A stretch of DNA of 64,000 nucleotides from Adiantum capillus-veneris (Eukaryota > Streptophyta > Polypodiopsida > Polypodiales > Pteridaceae), in the NCBI GenBank assembly GCA_014529385.2, contig CM043966.1, forward strand, positions 99,150,087 to 99,214,086. The letters run 5' to 3'. The translations under genes were made by a program, and so were the position numbers. The notes under the pieces were generated by a model that did no database searches, was not told the origin of the DNA, and saw only the letters and a program-made list of their open reading frames with translations. Below, in pieces: positions 1 to 10,859 of the stretch. The first letter of the stretch is position 1; every line of letters begins with the position of its first letter.

Positions 1-928
1 AACAGCTCTATGAAGAGTGCAACAGGACAGAAGTTTGCAATTCTAACCAGTTTGGTAGGAATAGAGCTACGTAGAGACCTTTGTATATCCTTGTAGAGCT
101 TACTTTGCATTGCCTCCACCATTGTTTCCTCGGGAACTGGCCAGTCCACAGTGTTCCAATCGGTTGGTAGAGGCACTTTCACCAACATGCCATTCTTATT
201 CCCTGAGCTGAATTGGTAAAAGTGGTCATAAAAAAAGATTCCCTCATCAGCCAGTCTTTTGCTGCTCCTCTCTGAGTACTGTAGAGAACCAATGTGGGCA
301 TGAACAACATAGAAGAGGCCTATTATGCACTCCACAGGCTCCCATTGCTCATAAGAAGAGGGATAAACATCTTCAATATATATAAGAAGAGTTAAACTAA
401 GAGTATCAATAAGTACAAATGACAAATCTAATGTAATTGAGCTGTGAAGAATGGAGACATTACTCATAACAAGCGGGAGAAACATTGCAAAATATATAAG
501 AAAAGTTATAATGAGAGTATCAGTAAGTTCACATGTCAAGAGTACTTACAATTGCAACGTGGTTGATGTATATCTGATACATTTCCACCGTTTGCTATCA
601 CCTCAGGATGGATAAACACATGCTGAACAAGAACTTCCTTTACAGATCTTTTGCCGATTTCAACTTTGAAATCCAACACTCTGGCCTTCCATGCTGAGCG
701 GTAAACATTGATACCACTAGACCTCTTGGGTCTTCTTGGTTGCATGAGGACCCATGAACCTTTGTTTATCCTTTGTCCAACCCATTGGTTCTCTGCACTT
801 ATTGAAGCTGGTATTGTAATTGAGGATATGCTACTACTTGGCCTTCTAGGCAAAGTGCAGTTGTTGGTTGTTGGTATGAGAGACAGTAAACACCTGGAGC
901 CTCTTGGGCGAGAAGACGTGGATGCCAT
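1..928 (-). CDS. Unrecognised two-domain protein, homologue of gene A (partial, runs off left edge)
   Basis: Two exons are visible. Exon 1 runs 928-550 (ATG at 926-928) and ends in a GTAAGT donor; exon 2 starts at 370 after a TTGAAG acceptor, with matching phase (1 nt + 2 nt), and stays open to base 1. The first ~55 residues are Ser/Arg-rich. Then comes a compact domain with KGSWVLMQP, WKARVLDFK and VLVQHVF, reminiscent of small beta-barrel (Tudor/chromo-barrel-like) folds; that comparison is impression only. Exon 2 starts with YEQWEPVEC and VVHAHIG and contains DWPVPEE. All these landmarks recur in order in the gene at 18253-19441 (KGAWIYMQP, WKGRLLTF, IVQHVY, VEEQPLEC, VVHAHIG, EWPTPDH), so the two belong to one family. 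I do not recognise the family. The open frame across both exons and conserved splice phase argue for a real, or recently real, gene. The C-terminal part lies outside the window. Confidence 0.65.
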
Positions 929-1251
929 AGCTCTCAGAGAAAAGCTTTAGTGGAGGGAGATTCACTTTGAAAGCATTCTAATGGAGGGAAAGTGTTTTAG
1001 AATTCCAATATCTTGTGCGGGCTTAATGGTCACCCTCCAGTACGTTAATGACCATAAGAGAATATCAGAAGTGGGACCACATGCAAGCACCTAAAAGCTC
1101 GGTCAAAGGAAGGAAATTACTATGCTACAATCCTAGATTCGTGAAAGTTTTATGCTATTTTTCTATTTTTTGAGTCTTTCCACATACTTTCCTACGTAAC
1201 GTAGCCTTCATGCTCATTGGACGCGCTCTATTTTTCTCTCTCTTCATATGG

Positions 1252-1285
1252 CCCTCCAAATGACCTCTGAAATTTCCTAATGCCT
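1252..1285 (-). repeat. Copy 1 of a ~34-bp putative terminal repeat
   Basis: Read on the minus strand it begins CATTAGGAAATTT, then GAGGTCATTTGG and AGGGCC. The same string, with few changes, occurs at 23515-23549 and 25915-25947, each time on the minus strand upstream of family coding sequence. Sequence beyond it (toward higher coordinates) differs at the three sites, as expected for an element end. Here it sits about 325 bp upstream of the ATG at 928. Confidence 0.55.
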
Positions 1286-1294
1286 TGCTACTCA

Positions 1295-1898
1295 AAGTAC
1301 ATGGGAAGACCTTCGCCCCGATAAGTATATCCGTGACCTACAAGAATCTTTTCAAAAGATTAGGGAGGCTATATCCATCTCTCAACAAAGGCAAAAAGCT
1401 GCTACTGATAAGCACATAAGAGCCTTAATGTTCAAAGAAAATGATTGGGTCTTACTCAAGTTTCCTAAGGCTCAATAAAGGCAAACGACGAGAAAAAATC
1501 CTACGGGCCATCAAAAGTATTATGCTAAACTAGCAAAAAGATACTATGGTCCTTTCCAAATCCTGAAGCCCATCAATGAAATGGCTTATCAACTCAGGTT
1601 GCCCAACCATTGTCTCATACACATTGCCTTTCATGTAAGCCTACTTATGCCCTACAAAGGAGAGCCACCAACTGAACCAATTATTGAAAACCCTCCCGAA
1701 GTTGAACACCAAGAAGAGGTGCTACAACCCGAAGCTCTCCTTCGGCATGAAGACAAGGTACTACGACATGGTAAGATTATCCGACGGTATCTTATTAAGT
1801 TCAAAAATTATCCTTTTGAAGATGCTAGATGGATGCAAGGAATACAGCTTAAGGATAGTATGAACCTTGTCAATGCTTACAATGCTACGTTAGAGTAA
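1295..1898 (+). pseudogene. Ty3/gypsy polyprotein 3' fragment: integrase tail and chromodomain
   Basis: The translation shows the post-catalytic integrase region (QQRQKAATDKHIRA, WVLLKFPKAQ, YYAKLAKRYYGPFQIL, VAYQLRLP-like 'MAYQLRLPNH', IHIAFHVSLL) and then a chromodomain (PEALLRHEDKV, YLIKFKNYPFEDARW). This order is typical of chromovirus Ty3/gypsy integrases. A TAA lies in frame near 1477 (after KFPKAQ) and another stop-type break follows before the 1581 reading frame, so the copy is defective. The 5' part of the element is absent: coding similarity starts abruptly next to the repeat at 1285, so the copy is 5'-truncated or interrupted. The element reads on the plus strand, opposite to the retrotransposon at 3759-13916. 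Confidence 0.8.
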
Positions 1899-3758
1899 GG
1901 AAATGTACAAATTTCTTTTAAATGACTCATGTTTTTGTCTGATAAGACTAGTCCTCTTTTTAATTGTGCACAAATTTAACTATTATGCATGCTTAGAATC
2001 ATGTTTGTGATGAGGACGTCTCTCAAACACCAAGTAGAATTTTTCACTCTACTTTGGGAGAATGAAATGGACTAAAGAGCAGACATGCTTGCGGCAGCTA
2101 TGTCTCCCAAGCACCAAATGGATTAGTCATCCATCTTGGAAAGATGTTGTAGGGTAAAAAGGGATCCTCTATCCGCTAAGTAAAATTGACTAATGACTAA
2201 GGCTTTATCTCTTCTACCTCATAGTCGAGGACGACTATGATTTCAAGAGAGAGGTAATGTCATAAAATCAAATATCTAATATCTAACCAACCCAAATGAT
2301 TTTCTCATATTAAACTGATCACTTAATGTGGGAGAATAAATGGGAACAAGGCTTAAGATATAGACATGTGCTTATAGATCTATCTCAACATGGGGAAAAT
2401 GGTAAAGGGGCCCAAATGAGAGATGGTCTATCAAAGAGCAAGGCTAACCAATGGAGCATAAGACCTTAGGGTTAGCTTCATTGAAGTCCTCCAATAATGT
2501 GTGTAAAAGTCCTTTGACCTTAGGTAAGCTAGGGCTGACCTTGAGGTGCGCGAACCCGACCCAGCTCGAGGTGCTTGTCCTGCTTGTCATGCTTGATGAT
2601 TAAGGTGCTTGATGATTGAGGTGCTTGAGATGCTTGAGGTGCTTAATTATTGAGATGCTTGAGGTGCTTGACATGCTTGAGATGCTAGGGTTGCACTTAA
2701 GGTGAGAACCTAGCCCAAGATTAAAGTGCATTATGGCCAAGCTTGTGGTGGGAACTGGGCCTATGTATGAGGGGCTTGAAGTGTCAAAAAGTCAAATATT
2801 CAATACCTACAAGGAGGGGGCGAGCCCTACATGAGGGGGGATGAGAGAGAACACCCACACACTCACACAAGGCATGCATGGTACAAAGAAAGCAAGAGGG
2901 ACACTTGTCAAGTTCCTCCTCATGTTGCCCTCATGGTGTGCCTGAAGCCTATTGGTTGGCCACCCAAGGGGTCCAATAATAATTTAGGAGATTTAATTAA
3001 TTGATTTAGCATTTATCTAGCCCTCTCTCTCAAAGGGGAAAGGGGGACACTTGTCTCAAGGCTACCCTTGCTGCTTGTAATGCCTCCTGCTTGTAATTGG
3101 CTAGGCCTGGAGGGGTCCAATGAGCTTCAAGCATGAGCTACAAGGGGGGGTCGACCCAAGCAAGCTAGGGGGTTTCTTAGGGGGTATACTCACACACACA
3201 CACACACTCACAAACACTCTCATTGTGTGCTATGCAAAGTGCAAGAGCTCCCTCTCCTTCTCCAAGCAAGTAGAGGTTGAGAGCCTACACCAACACTCTT
3301 GGATATGGAGTGCAAATCCAATCAAGAGCCATGCTTCAATGCTTAAGCTTGCCATCTCCTTCCTGTTCATTACTATGCTATTATGTATGCTAGCAACAAG
3401 AGTTATGATAAGAGAGGAACTAATTCTTTCTCCTACAAAATGTTTCTTCTTCCTCTTCCCTACCCTCATTCCCTGCTAGCTCTCTCCACCTTCGAACGTG
3501 TTTGAGGTCTTGGGACTGAGGCTTGGGATAGTTGAAGCTTTCTTCAAGTTTATGTTATGTTTGTGATGCATGAAGCTTTCCATATTCATTGCATCACCTA
3601 GGTCACAAGGAACACAAAGATTGTATTGTAACAAGTCTCTCTTAATGGGAGAAATCATAATACAAATGCCTATTGGAGGGGGGACCAGCTCCACATAAAT
3701 CCGGTCCTCAACTGTTGTCATGTTCTCTAATTTCTCTCTCTTGCAAAAGTATTGTTCA
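1899..3758 (+). mobile_element. 3' untranslated region and probable 3' LTR of the Ty3/gypsy fragment
   Basis: After the chromodomain stop there is a non-coding leader to a GAGTCGAGGACGACT-like block (about 2222-2236) and a purine-rich stretch, AAGAGAGAGG (about 2244-2253), followed by TAATGTCATAAA. This matches the usual polypurine tract plus TG start of a plant gypsy 3' LTR, so the LTR probably begins near 2256. Its right end was not fixed; TGTCA near 3717-3721 is one candidate. The LTR contains a degenerate GAGGTGCTT/GATGCTT tandem array (2540-2695) and a short (CA)n at 3190-3208. No second LTR of this element is in the window. Confidence 0.5.
2540..2695. repeat. Degenerate minisatellite (TGAGGTGCTTG-type units)
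   Basis: About a dozen units of 10-13 bp such as GAGGTGCTTGA, GATGCTTGAG and GATGATTGAG occur consecutively inside the probable LTR. Confidence 0.75.
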
Positions 3759-4505
3759 TGTCAAGTTAACTAATTGCTATGATTCTGTTGCTATCTTCAA
3801 TTATGTTCACCACTATGCTCACAAAGTCATTTCTCAAAACTACTCTCATTAATTTCCACTACTCTCAAATTAAATATGCCAATTCCATTACATTAGGTCA
3901 AGTTCCAAAATCACGATTATTAACAGCAGTGGATTTTTAACCTAGTCATTTTGGACCCAGAATGCATCTAAATGCTTAGCAATGATGCCCCAATACCCCG
4001 CCTATGCTTAGTTTTTTATTTGAACATGTAAATTCCTAGTTATGATGAAATTAGGCCGCGGGTTAGGCCACTGGTTGGCGATGCCAAAAGCTACAAAATA
4101 TTGTGAATGGCTTACGTCAATGCATAGAGCTCTTACATTCGGTTGCAATGCAACAAACGCATTCGCAATGTGACAACCGGAGAGGTAGTAGGAAGTACGA
4201 GAAGGAGAGAAGTGAGCGTCGTTATCTCATGCTGTGTATTTCTTATCCAAAACTTATTAAAAACTTACAAAAATTGGCTTTTATACCTTAGCCAAGGTTT
4301 TTGGGTGGTCAAAAGTGATAATCTGGAGTTCTACCAAAGCTGGGAATTGAATGGCTGATACAATCTAGAAGCTTGTACCCCGGCTCATTAATTACAAGGT
4401 TTATCAAGAAAACAGGAGTTACAATATTCCCGATTTATCAAAATAATAATTGTTTTTACAAGGAGAACTCTGAAAAATGGTGTCCACGTTAGCTTGCTGC
4501 GAACA
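3759..4505 (-). repeat. 3' LTR of the 3759-13916 element
   Basis: Plus-strand ends are TGTCAAGTTAAC and GCTGCGAACA. Just outside, at 4506-4522, lies TTCCCCTCCTCCTCGCC, whose complement is a classical polypurine tract immediately before the LTR on the coding strand. That fixes this copy as the 3' LTR and its boundary. Confidence 0.85.
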
Positions 4506-4522
4506 TTCCCCTCCTCCTCGCC
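4506..4522 (-). other. Polypurine tract
   Basis: On the minus strand this is GGCGAGGAGGAGGGGAA directly followed by the LTR start TGTTCGCAGC. It would prime plus-strand DNA synthesis in the retrotransposon life cycle. Confidence 0.7.
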
Positions 4523-4617
4523 TGTGTCGTCCCTTGACACAGCTTTATGGGTTGAGGTAATCTTCGGGTTGACGGCAGGCGAGGCGGTCCTTCAGTGCTT
4601 CTAGTTCTTTTTCATAT

Positions 4618-7600
4618 CTAATTTTGCGTTCTTTGTCTGGCACCTACAAAATCTGGATGGTGACTTTGTTTTTGAGTTCTACTGCCGAGTAGCCGACAAA
4701 TTTGGCTATGAGGTTGCTTATTAGCGGCGCAAATATTTTCGTTCGACGGGTGAAAAATCCAGTGTAGAAGGCCTCTTGAAAAGCTAGCATATTGTGCGAT
4801 GGCAGAAACATGCATCGGACGTAAAAGCCATAAAGAACTTCCTTTGAGGGCTGCCCACTTAGATTCATAGCATAGGCCTTTGTTTCCTTCCAAAAATGAG
4901 AGCCATGGGGCTCCTGTTTGCTCAGGATCATTGAAGACTTGTATGCAAGTAAGTAGCATCCTGCAGATTTTGTAAAGCATTGTGCAGGAGAGATCTGGCA
5001 GACTTTTGAAGAATGTCATGTATTCTTCTGTCGCTTGACCTCTCTCGGGATCTCGCAACCTAAGAAGTTCAGCCATGTTGGTCTCTTCTTCTGCAGTGCT
5101 TTGTGTGCTTGCCATGTCCTTACTCGAGGTACAGGACAAAATGTTGGATCCTTTTGTATGGCCGTAGGTGCTCTCGTGAACAGAATCAAGTATCTTGGGT
5201 TCTTGTTCAACCAGCTTAGCCGCCACTTCGGGTGGTCTTGATCTGCGCCATCTTCTTGCATATCTCGGTATAATCTTTCCTTTACCTGCAAGAGTTCAAC
5301 CTTGATGAGAGGGTATGGTAGGGATTGTTGGTGCCATTGGGCATTGATTTGATTGGGAGTGAATTGTGTGACGTTGGCAGAGTGTAAAACTCTCAACTCC
5401 CAATCTATAGCTGCTTTCCACTGCTCATCTATCTCCAAGGCAATCTTCTCTTTAGTGCATCTTCTTCAGCCTTTGATAGTTGGACCATCAGCACTGTGTC
5501 TTCCTCTGTGTGACTGGGATTTGAAAATCTTCTTCCCCACTCGGATCTACTGCAGATTGTGTCTCAAAGTCAGCAAAAGAGATCGAGGGAATTTCCACTT
5601 GGGGCGGCTCTGAAGTGCTTGCCTCCTCCAGTGTATCTGGATTTCCTACTCTCAGGAATTGGTTTACTCTTTTCAATTCTGCAATCTCTTTAAGAACCTC
5701 CTCCTCTCTTTGGATCCACATGAGCGCCAGGTCTCTGTGTTGTGACTGCTCTAGCTTCAACTCCAGCTGTAAATCTCTGTTTTTCTTTTCAAGTGCTTTA
5801 TACACCTCATCTGTACCCTTGATTGAGGCCACGGCTGGATTTTCTCTTAATTGCCACAAGAAAGTGGCCTGATCATTAACCCTTTGTTCTGAATACTGCA
5901 ATGATGCGTTGGCTACATCTAATTGTACTTGAATCTTTTGAGCGGACAGAGAAGTGGTGAGAAGTTCATTTGTCACTTATGTCAACTGCTCATCTTTTAA
6001 TTTGCAGGCATCAGATAGCTTAGTCAGGAGGTCACCCAGCTCCTCCATTTCCTTCTGTTGGCTATCTCGTGCTATTTGATGCTATTCTGCTTCAGTCTTG
6101 AGCTCCTATACTTGCCTTTGGAGATCTGTAATTGTAGCCATTCTGTCGTCGAGCTCGCCTTGAAGAGCATCGATGACCATTTCTAAATCTTTGGCTTTAG
6201 TACTGTGGTTAAAGGCTAATGAGCGGAGTTTCTCCGTCATGATTTGCATTTGCCTTGCATACTCGTTCACTTGTACAATGACTTCATCATGGGACTGCCA
6301 CTCCTCTTGTCTTACTAGTTCGGATGTACCGACAGCTTCTTGTGTTGCTTCTTGCTATGTTGTTATTGCTGGTGTTTCTGTAAAGGTGGTTACTTCTCCT
6401 TTGCCATCCAGAGGTTTTGAAACCTCGACAGTTTCTTCAGTTGTAGGCCTCCCTGCCTTCTCAGTGTCGGTTTTTTCCTCATGTATAGTGGTTTGCTCCT
6501 TTTCTTTATCTTCCTCTTTATTAGTTTCTTCTTCCGGCTTGTGAGTTTCCTCGGCTGTCTGTTCTGGCTCTGGTTCAACTTCCTGTTCTTTATTTTGTTT
6601 GGCTTGGTCAGTTTGCTGTTGAGCTTCTGTTTGGTGGGTGAACTCAGACTCTGTTGCCTTGTCAGTCTCAGCCTCTTCAGTGGTCTCTTGGCCTGGCGGT
6701 GATGATGGTGGAGTGGGCATGGGTTGATCATGTTGCTCCGACAGCGGTGAGGTGGGTTGGGGAGATTCTTGGCTTTGCTCTTGAGTTACCGCTTCTTCAG
6801 CTTTCTTAGCCGCTTCTTTCTCCTCTTTCAGCTTCAAGGCCTCTGCCTCTTCGTAAATTCTTTCCAAATGATCCTTGGGATCCTCGGCATCTTTCCTTGA
6901 ATGATGTTTTGTTCGCGGTCCCTTCAAGCCAGTAGGTACCCACTTTTCTGGGTCTTTTTCTTGCGCTTGCCTAGTGCGCTGATATGCCTATTTTTCTCTT
7001 TCAAATCTCGCTTTCTTTTGAGATGACTCCTCTTGGTGAGCAGCCACAGCCTTTCGCTTCATTTCTTCCCTCCTAGCTCTTTTCTCTTCGTTGTCAGATC
7101 TTTCACTGCTATCTGCTTGGATGAACTGTCATCAGATTCATCACCTGATTTAAATGATCGCTTACCAGATCTTGTAGATCTTGGAGAGGGTGGAGCTGCC
7201 AAGATCCATGTGTTCTGATCCGAGGCAGGGGGAAGATTTTCGGCCATGCCGATGGCATGATAGGAAATTCTGGTCAAGACTTCAGGTGCGCCCAAGTAGG
7301 TTATCTTTCACTCCTTCTTGGTGGCCTTCAATGTTGTTAACACATATTGCACGTGGTCCACAGGTTGTCTAGTGGTTGACTTCAGAACTTGTGTAAAAGT
7401 GGTGGCCACGGCATGATTTGGTGTAGTGTACCTTGGTGGCCTTTTCGCCAGGAAATGGAAATGTTGATGGTACAGACGGGCTGGCTCTTCCACCTGCTTG
7501 TGGATGAGATCGGCAAATGTAGCCGCAGCTATTTCCTTTGTAAACGTGCCCGCTATTTTCCTATCTCTTGCCCGCATAGTCATCCCTTCAGTGGGCAATC

Positions 7601-8027
7601 TGAGTGCCTCTACCACTATTTCCTTTGTAATCACAACCTCTACCTTATTTCCTTGGTTATCTGAGATTTGAGCAGTTCCGTCTTCCTTGATGGTGGGCAG
7701 AAGCTCATAAGCCTTCTGAAAGTCTACTCCGCAGGGCTCCTATTCATAGAAGTGTCGGAGTCCCAACCTGCGGTTAGCCTCTTTGGTTTCTGGCTTTGCT
7801 GCGACATTATAAACCTCTTTGGGCAAGATCTGCAACTCCACCAAATGCCCTTCTTCACTCTTAAATCTTCCCGTGAAGACCGTGGTGTGGTGTTCTTCTA
7901 ACTGCTCCTTAGAAAGATAAGATGCCTTTGCTGCCTTTACTGACGCGGGGTCCAGTTGATACGGTGGCAGTTCTTGCAGTTTTTCCTTTTGACTTAACCT
8001 CTTCTTGGCCTTCTCCGCGGCCTGCAT
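4618..8027 (-). pseudogene. Degraded long post-integrase ORF of the LTR element (coiled-coil, Lys/Glu-rich)
   Basis: A chain of open blocks on one strand runs 8027-7740, 7735-7308, about 7300-7059, 6927-6355, 5976-5488, 5438-5220, 5226-4935 and 4931-4644. The first blocks read through single stops (TAG near 7738 and 7306) into each other, for example LRHFYE, then stop, then VDFQKAYELL. The middle block is highly charged (KLKEEKEAAKKAEEA and long E/Q/T runs). The 5976 block is a predicted coiled coil (LEKKNRDLQLELKLEQSQHRDLAL). The last blocks need a frameshift near 4930. It lies downstream of integrase where some Tat-type gypsy elements carry an extra ORF. I do not recognise a domain. It could instead be a captured cellular gene; placement between integrase and 3' LTR favours an element ORF. 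Confidence 0.5.
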
Positions 8028-8214
8028 TGCTCCTGTTCAGTGAATAGAGTGCAAAGTTAGCGGAGTTGTCCGATTTTTCTCCAGAATGTCCTTTTAGACT
8101 GAAATGCTGATAATCTGGTCCAAATTGCTTCAAATCAATTTTTGAACAAGCACACATGCATAAAATCATGCAAGGAACAAAACTGTATGGTCAAAACAAA
8201 AATTTATAACCAAA

Positions 8215-8775
8215 GTAAATAATCGCAATTATTTACAACTGGGAAAATTTTCAACTTTTTTGCAATTTTGGCTTTATAAGCTTAAAGTGAGTGCCAATCA
8301 CATGCTCTGAGGGAAATTTGGGCTCATTTGGATGTACAGGGTGGAAATGGTACCAAATTTTGGCTTTAGGTCTCTGAAACAGTAGATATGAAGGAAATTT
8401 GAGATATCACATCATGTATTGTGGATGTATGATAACAACTTTTCAAAATTGCCCCATTTTGGCCAAAAAGTAAATAATCGCGATTATTAACTTTTCTTCC
8501 CAACATGATATTTTTTGGCATAGACTGGTTCTAGGCATGCTATAAACCTTGGTTATGAATTATGAGGTGATTTGGATCAAGAAAAGATGTTCATAACCCA
8601 AATTTTGGCTTTCAGAGACTTCTTTGCGTTTTTTGGCATTTTTGCAAGTAATGGGTGGTCATTTTGGCTCATACTTGATTTTTGGCATGTGATAGGTGTG
8701 GACACATGATAGGTGAGGTGATTTGACGATTTCCATGCAAAAATGTTGTAAAAGTAAATAATCACGATTATTTAC
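8215..8775. repeat. Three palindromic boxes in degenerate ~255-285 bp tandem repeats
   Basis: Near-perfect palindromes of the form GTAAATAATCGCGATTATTTAC occur at 8215-8236, 8470-8491 and 8754-8775. Each is followed by related AT-rich text (TTTTGGCTTT, GGTGATTTGG-like). Half-sites with GCGATTATTAACAGC also occur in both LTRs (about 3910 and 13320). Confidence 0.65.
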
Positions 8776-10190
8776 AACAGTGACAAAAACTTTGCAATTC
8801 TCATAAATTTTGGCCTAAACATGTTTCATACACCTAATACAAGTCAAAAATTGAATTTAGTCAAGTTTGGTCATGCCGGCATCACTTTATGCTCTATTGA
8901 CTCTGAAATCACCGTCTTTTGTGACTACTCTGTCTGTTGGGTTGGTCGGTCAACTTTGAGGCTTTGGAACTGTCCGTAGCATCATCGTGAAGCTACCTGT
9001 CCAATCCTGGCTCATTTGGAGTCAGTTTGGCCTCGTATGTTGAATTTGACACTTTGTAACCTTCAAGCCGTTTTCCGCTTTTCGAGGGCTTTACTCGATG
9101 GATTTCTCCAAACCAATCATATACATTGTATATGATCCTCATTAGCAAGCCATCTGTGGGGTCAGGTCGGAATTCTGGCATGTCTCAAAAAACCATAATT
9201 CTCTACTGAGGACCCCCTTGACCCCAGCCGAATGATCATTTGATGGTATGAAATAGTTCTATTATGTTAGGGCATGCTATGGTTCAAATTCCATCAGATT
9301 TGGTCAAGCTGGCAGGCCGCTATGGTCACTTTTAGGTCGTAGGTCTTCGTACACTGCTTAGCTTCTAGGGTTTTTTCTAGGGCTTTAGACTAGCTACCGG
9401 CCATACAAAATGGATCATTGATTAGTAAGGAACTTAACCCTCATGTCTCGTGTGAGACAGCGCTGTAAAAGGTCAACTGTGGACTCCGGAAATGACGCGC
9501 GAAAGAAGCCGAAATGCTCTCTCTGCAAAGCTCCAAGTGGAAATGAGGTGGTTTTAGCCTAAGCTGGATATCTATACCTGGACTTCCCGAACCAAATTTC
9601 CTCAGATTCCCTCGTTAGTCCTATTAGGCCGTGAAATCTATGTTAGGCTCGAAAATTTCCCAAATCGGATTCCTGTAGCTATTTCTGCAAGAATTTTGCA
9701 GAAATAGATCTGGCCGCCTAATTTAGGCTTCCCACTTCCATCTTCTGATTTCATTGAAAATTTTTGTACTTGTCCGCCTTTTTTTTCTAATCACCATCGT
9801 GTCTTCCATTTTTCCATCTAAGCTTTCCTGCTATTTATTATTAATTTTTGACCTTTTTATTTGAAAAATCAAAGAAAATAGAAAAATGCTCTAAAAAGCA
9901 AGGTGAAAATCCAGTAATTAAGAAAATCCTTTGAAAAACACATCTTCATTGTTTTTTGTTGGATTTCTCCATTTTTGAGCCTCCTTTTCAGCAAAAATGA
10001 TGAAAAATACGCAAAAAGGACTATCTTTTATGATTTTCTAATAGTATATATACTATTTACACTCATCGGGAAGATATTATTAGTGAATTTTCCCTTGTTG
10101 ATGAATTATAAGGGCATTATTAGGTAGTTTTGCAAAAAATCACACGTTAACATGAAACTTTTTTCCTCCCTCTTCAAACATTGCCCTTAA
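8776..10190. other. Non-coding internal spacer of the LTR element
   Basis: AT-rich sequence with no open frame of note on either strand. Occasional text such as TTTAGGGTTTT-like runs is not repeated. I see no gene or RNA structure here. Confidence 0.5.
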
Positions 10191-10796
10191 TTACTTAGTA
10201 TCTAGTAGTATCCTTCCACCCCTCCTAGATGGCGTTCTTCGGGACGACTTGTGTGCATGGGTTGAACAATTGTGTCTATGCATAACCGTGATTGGCTCTA
10301 CCATGATATGAAGATCAATGCAATTCAACTCAACATGCTGTGCAAGAGTTGGGTCTTGAGTAAGTAACTCAAGGGTTTCCGATGTCGAGGTTTGTTGTTG
10401 ATGTCTTCCAAAGAGCAAATCCTGTAGCCTTTGTGCTCTCTGTTTGATACTATCATCAGGGTGTTTAAGCACGCTAATTGCTTGAACTGTGGGGAGCATT
10501 TTGGACGGTTGTCGAGCTTTTTCTCGCCACCATTGGTAGCTCGGTCTGCTTGCTGCATGGTTCTTGAGAGTCTGTTTAGACTTAACTCGCCTCTGTTTGA
10601 TTGGTTTCACGTTGTGTGGAGAAGATAAGTGCTCTTTTTTCTTCCAAACCTTTTTCATATTAGGTTCCTTGTGCACAGATGGTCGATTCTGTGCTTGAAT
10701 CCTTGGAACCGTCTTCTGTTTCTCTTTTGAAATTTTAGGCACCCAGATCTGATTTGGTTTATCCACAATCTTTAGGTAATTCCCATTGTCGATCAT
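10191..10796 (-). CDS. Basic ORF downstream of integrase, unrecognised
   Basis: A 201-codon open frame starting MIDNGNYLKIVDKPNQIW. It is rich in Lys, Arg, Gln and Ser (KKVWKKKEHLSS, QRRVKSKQTL) and has a C-terminal SSRRTPSRRGGR patch. It lies between the integrase tail and the long degraded ORF on the same strand. It may be part of the same extra-ORF region or a spliced product with it. There is no recognisable domain; the basic composition would suit nucleic-acid binding, which is inference only. Confidence 0.35.
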   Translation of the reverse strand: MIDNGNYLKIVDKPNQIWVPKISKEKQKTVPRIQAQNRPSVHKEPNMKKVWKKKEHLSSPHNVKPIKQRRVKSKQTLKNHAASRPSYQWWREKARQPSKMLPTVQAISVLKHPDDSIKQRAQRLQDLLFGRHQQQTSTSETLELLTQDPTLAQHVELNCIDLHIMVEPITVMHRHNCSTHAHKSSRRTPSRRGGRILLDTK

Positions 10797-10859
10797 CTAT
10801 TTCCAAAGTGTTGATGGGAATCGATATCTATTGATTCCTGAGAGCAACTTTACGCTTGA

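Noticed and set aside
3230-3469. Overlapping open frames on both strands in 3120-3721
   Set aside because: They lie inside the probable LTR and have no domain; most likely chance.
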